From Pelagibacterales bacterium SAG-MED20 (GTDB taxonomy: Bacteria > Pseudomonadota > Alphaproteobacteria > Pelagibacterales > Pelagibacteraceae): DNA of 62,295 bases. How positions within the stretch are numbered: the stretch's first letter is position 1; every line of letters begins with the position of its first letter. Below are positions 60,550 through 62,295 of the stretch, one piece after another. The notes under the pieces are model-generated. The model ran no database searches, was not told the DNA's origin, and saw only the letters and a list, made by a program, of their open reading frames with translations. The stretch is taken from positions 65,887 through 128,181 of the forward strand of contig JACWDR010000002.1 of NCBI GenBank assembly GCA_014653975.1, written 5' to 3'. The translations under genes were made by a program, and so were the position numbers.

Positions 60550-61992
60550 ATGTACGAAAAATTTGGACAATTTATCGATGGCAATTGGTCGCCCTCTTCT
60601 AACAAGGAAACTTATGAAGTTATCAATCCTGCAACAGAAGAAGTTTTAGGACATGCACCAAAAGCTACATCTGATGATGTTGATCGTGCATTAAAGTCAG
60701 CTGAAAAAGGATTAAAGGTTTGGAAAAAAACAACACCATGGAATAGATCTTATATTTTAAGAAAAATAGCTGATCGGATGAGGGAAAAAAAAGATGTATT
60801 AGCTAAATGGATGACTTTGGAAAATGGAAAACCCTTAGCAGAAGGCATTGGAGAAACAAATGGAGCAGCTGACATTTTTGAATGGAATGCTGAAGAAACA
60901 AAAAGAATTTTTGGTCAAACTATGGAAAGTAGATTAGAAGATACAAGAGTACACGTTTATTATCAGCCAGTTGGAGTTGTTGCTGCATTATCGCCTTGGA
61001 ATTTTCCACTTGTTTTAGCAGCTAGAAAAATATCAACAGCACTTGCTGCTGGTTGTTCGGTAATTATTAAACCAGATACCATTACACCAGGTGTGGTAAT
61101 GGAATTAGTTGATATTTGTAGAGAATGTGGTGTTCCTCCTGGAGCAGTCAATCTTTTATCAGGTGATCCACCAAGTATTGCCTCTCAATTAATGCAGTCA
61201 GATATAATTAAAAAGATTTCAATTACTGGATCAGTAAGAGTTGGAAAATTAATTTTAAAACAAGCTGCAGATAAAGTTCAAAGAGTAACTATGGAATTAA
61301 GTGGCCATTCTCCTTTTATAGTTTTTGATGATGCTGATATTAAAAAAGCAGCTGATATCGCAGTTGCTGCAAAATTTAGAAATAATGGTCAAGTGTGTAT
61401 TTCTCCTAATAGATTTTATATACACGAAAAAAAGAAAGATGAATTTGTGGATCTATTTATAGAAAAAACTAAAAAATTAAAAATTGGTAATGGTATGGAT
61501 CCAGATACTCAACTAGGTCCTTTAACAACACAAAAAAGATTGAATGAAATTGAAGTATTGGTTGAAAAAACAAAACAAGAAGGAGCTAAAGTTTTACTAG
61601 GTGGAAAAAGACCAGCAGGATTTAATAAAGGGTTTTTCTATGAACCAACAATATTTGATGATGTAAAAGATGATTTTACTATTATGAAAGAAGAGCCTTT
61701 TGGACCATTAGTGCCTATGTTATCATTTAAATCATTTGATGAAGTAATCGAAAGAGCCAATGATCACGACCTTGGTTTGTGCAGTTATATTTGTACAAAT
61801 TCTATGGAAACAGCTCATTTAGCATCAGAACAATTAGAAACAGGATCAGTAGCAGTAAATACTGGTGTTGTTGCTATTGCTGAGGCACCATTTGGTGGAA
61901 TTAAACAAAGTGGATATGGAAGAGAAGGTGGATCAATGGCAATTAAAGATTATCTTAATATAAAGTATACCCACATGGGTATCAAGGGCTGA
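60550..61992 (+). CDS. NAD(P)-dependent semialdehyde/aldehyde dehydrogenase
   Basis: 480 residues of the GabD-like ALDH branch. Key pieces are VVAALSPWNFPLVLAARKI, the Glu of VTMELSGHSPFIVFDDAD (usual ELGG reads ELSG), and the Cys of FRNNGQVCISPNRFYI. The end has FGGIKQSGYGREGG. The enzyme would oxidise a semialdehyde such as succinate or 2-oxoglutarate semialdehyde. The convergent enolase-superfamily gene points to sugar-acid breakdown, where such dehydrogenases act last. The substrate is inferred. Confidence 0.9.
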   Translation: MYEKFGQFIDGNWSPSSNKETYEVINPATEEVLGHAPKATSDDVDRALKSAEKGLKVWKKTTPWNRSYILRKIADRMREKKDVLAKWMTLENGKPLAEGIGETNGAADIFEWNAEETKRIFGQTMESRLEDTRVHVYYQPVGVVAALSPWNFPLVLAARKISTALAAGCSVIIKPDTITPGVVMELVDICRECGVPPGAVNLLSGDPPSIASQLMQSDIIKKISITGSVRVGKLILKQAADKVQRVTMELSGHSPFIVFDDADIKKAADIAVAAKFRNNGQVCISPNRFYIHEKKKDEFVDLFIEKTKKLKIGNGMDPDTQLGPLTTQKRLNEIEVLVEKTKQEGAKVLLGGKRPAGFNKGFFYEPTIFDDVKDDFTIMKEEPFGPLVPMLSFKSFDEVIERANDHDLGLCSYICTNSMETAHLASEQLETGSVAVNTGVVAIAEAPFGGIKQSGYGREGGSMAIKDYLNIKYTHMGIKG

Positions 61993-61997
61993 TAGCA

Positions 61998-62295
61998 TTA
62001 TTCTATAATTTTAAAATCTGATTTATATTTATCAGTTAATGTTAATCCTAGGCCTGGTAAATTGTCATCTAAATTGATGAAGCCTTTTTCTGGGGCGGGG
62101 TCTCCTTCAAAAATATAATAGAATAATTCATTGCCAATCTCTACATCATGTACAGGAAAATATTCAGAGATAGGACAATTAACATTTGCCATAGTTAAAT
62201 GGTAATTGTGCATTTGTCCAGCATGAGGAACAACAGGAACTTGATATGCTTCTGCAAGTGCATTTATTTTTTGTGCTGCAGTTATACCTCCAACT
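61998..62295 (-). CDS. Enolase superfamily (mandelate racemase/sugar-acid dehydratase) protein, N-terminus cut by window edge
   Basis: Only the last 98 or so residues are present; the frame is open to the right edge. Sequence includes [36 protein letters not shown] and [10 protein letters not shown], the C-terminal barrel end of mandelate racemase/muconate lactonising enzymes. The conserved His in VVPHAG is typical of acid-sugar dehydratases such as rhamnonate dehydratase. A role in sugar-acid use with the neighbouring aldehyde dehydrogenase is likely but cannot be checked without the missing part. Confidence 0.82.
   Translation of the reverse strand, partial: VGGITAAQKINALAEAYQVPVVPHAGQMHNYHLTMANVNCPISEYFPVHDVEIGNELFYYIFEGDPAPEKGFINLDDNLPGLGLTLTDKYKSDFKIIE

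Noticed and set aside
1..62295. CRISPR arrays, tRNA or rRNA genes, insertion sequences, integrases, prophage
   Set aside because: No regularly spaced repeats, cloverleaf-like sequences, transposase or integrase motifs were found on either strand.

Overview
The window is AT-rich (about 30% GC by eye), densely packed and almost free of spacers. Many genes overlap by 1-13 bases and no gene-free stretch reaches 300 bases. The gene set and the protein sequences (TMAO/methylamine genes, a DddK-type DMSP lyase, heterotetrameric sarcosine oxidase, several TRAP transporters, a SAM-II type riboswitch) point to a marine alphaproteobacterium of the SAR11 / Candidatus Pelagibacter group. No rRNA, tRNA, CRISPR array, transposase, integrase or phage gene is visible. 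Both ends cut through genes: an ammonium transporter on the left and an enolase-superfamily enzyme on the right.

Region 1 (1-18 kb) is a methylated-amine island. On the minus strand gmaS, mgsA, mgsB, mgsC, a small unknown gene and amt form one operon for methylamine assimilation through gamma-glutamylmethylamide and N-methylglutamate. Upstream lie a single-subunit FAD amine oxidoreductase, a small MarR-like protein and tdm (TMAO demethylase). On the plus strand follows the TMAO transporter tmoX-(three small genes)-tmoV-tmoW. Then, on the minus strand, come tmm (trimethylamine monooxygenase) and, 19 bases behind it, dddK (DMSP lyase). The route TMA to TMAO to dimethylamine, and methylamine to N-methylglutamate, is therefore present. 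The dimethylamine step has no recognised enzyme here.

Region 2 (18-34 kb) carries a GpsA-like dehydrogenase, a TRAP transporter with a Tat-type binding protein, an SDR/aldehyde dehydrogenase pair, an iron alcohol dehydrogenase with a class I amidotransferase, formate-tetrahydrofolate ligase (fhs) and soxBDAG. These would feed C1 units from N-methyl groups and alcohols into the folate pool and on to formate.

Region 3 (34-46 kb) is mixed: a small lipoprotein, an Asp/Glu racemase, cupin, hydrolase, cold-shock protein, purE-purK, and a translationally coupled trio (M19 dipeptidase-like protein lacking one metal site, a 554-residue unknown, DUF3726). It also holds a homocysteine S-methyltransferase under a SAM-II type riboswitch that may be followed by a second SAM element.

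Region 4 (46-60 kb) contains an arsenite oxidase (aioB-aioA) with a cytochrome c and a MarR-like protein, surrounded by molybdopterin synthesis genes (moaB; moaC, moaD, moaE; moaA). Within it lie a second TRAP transporter and an ExaC-like aldehyde dehydrogenase with an unusual polylysine N-terminal tail next to a DUF779 gene. The last 3 kb hold a PhyH-type dioxygenase, a GYD protein, an aldehyde dehydrogenase and the enolase-superfamily fragment.

The observations most worth following up are the arsenite oxidase/molybdopterin island in a SAR11-like genome, the dipeptidase-like/DUF3726 trio, the unassigned FAD oxidoreductase in the methylamine cluster, the tmm-dddK pairing, and the repeated placement of terminator-like hairpins directly before a downstream start codon.
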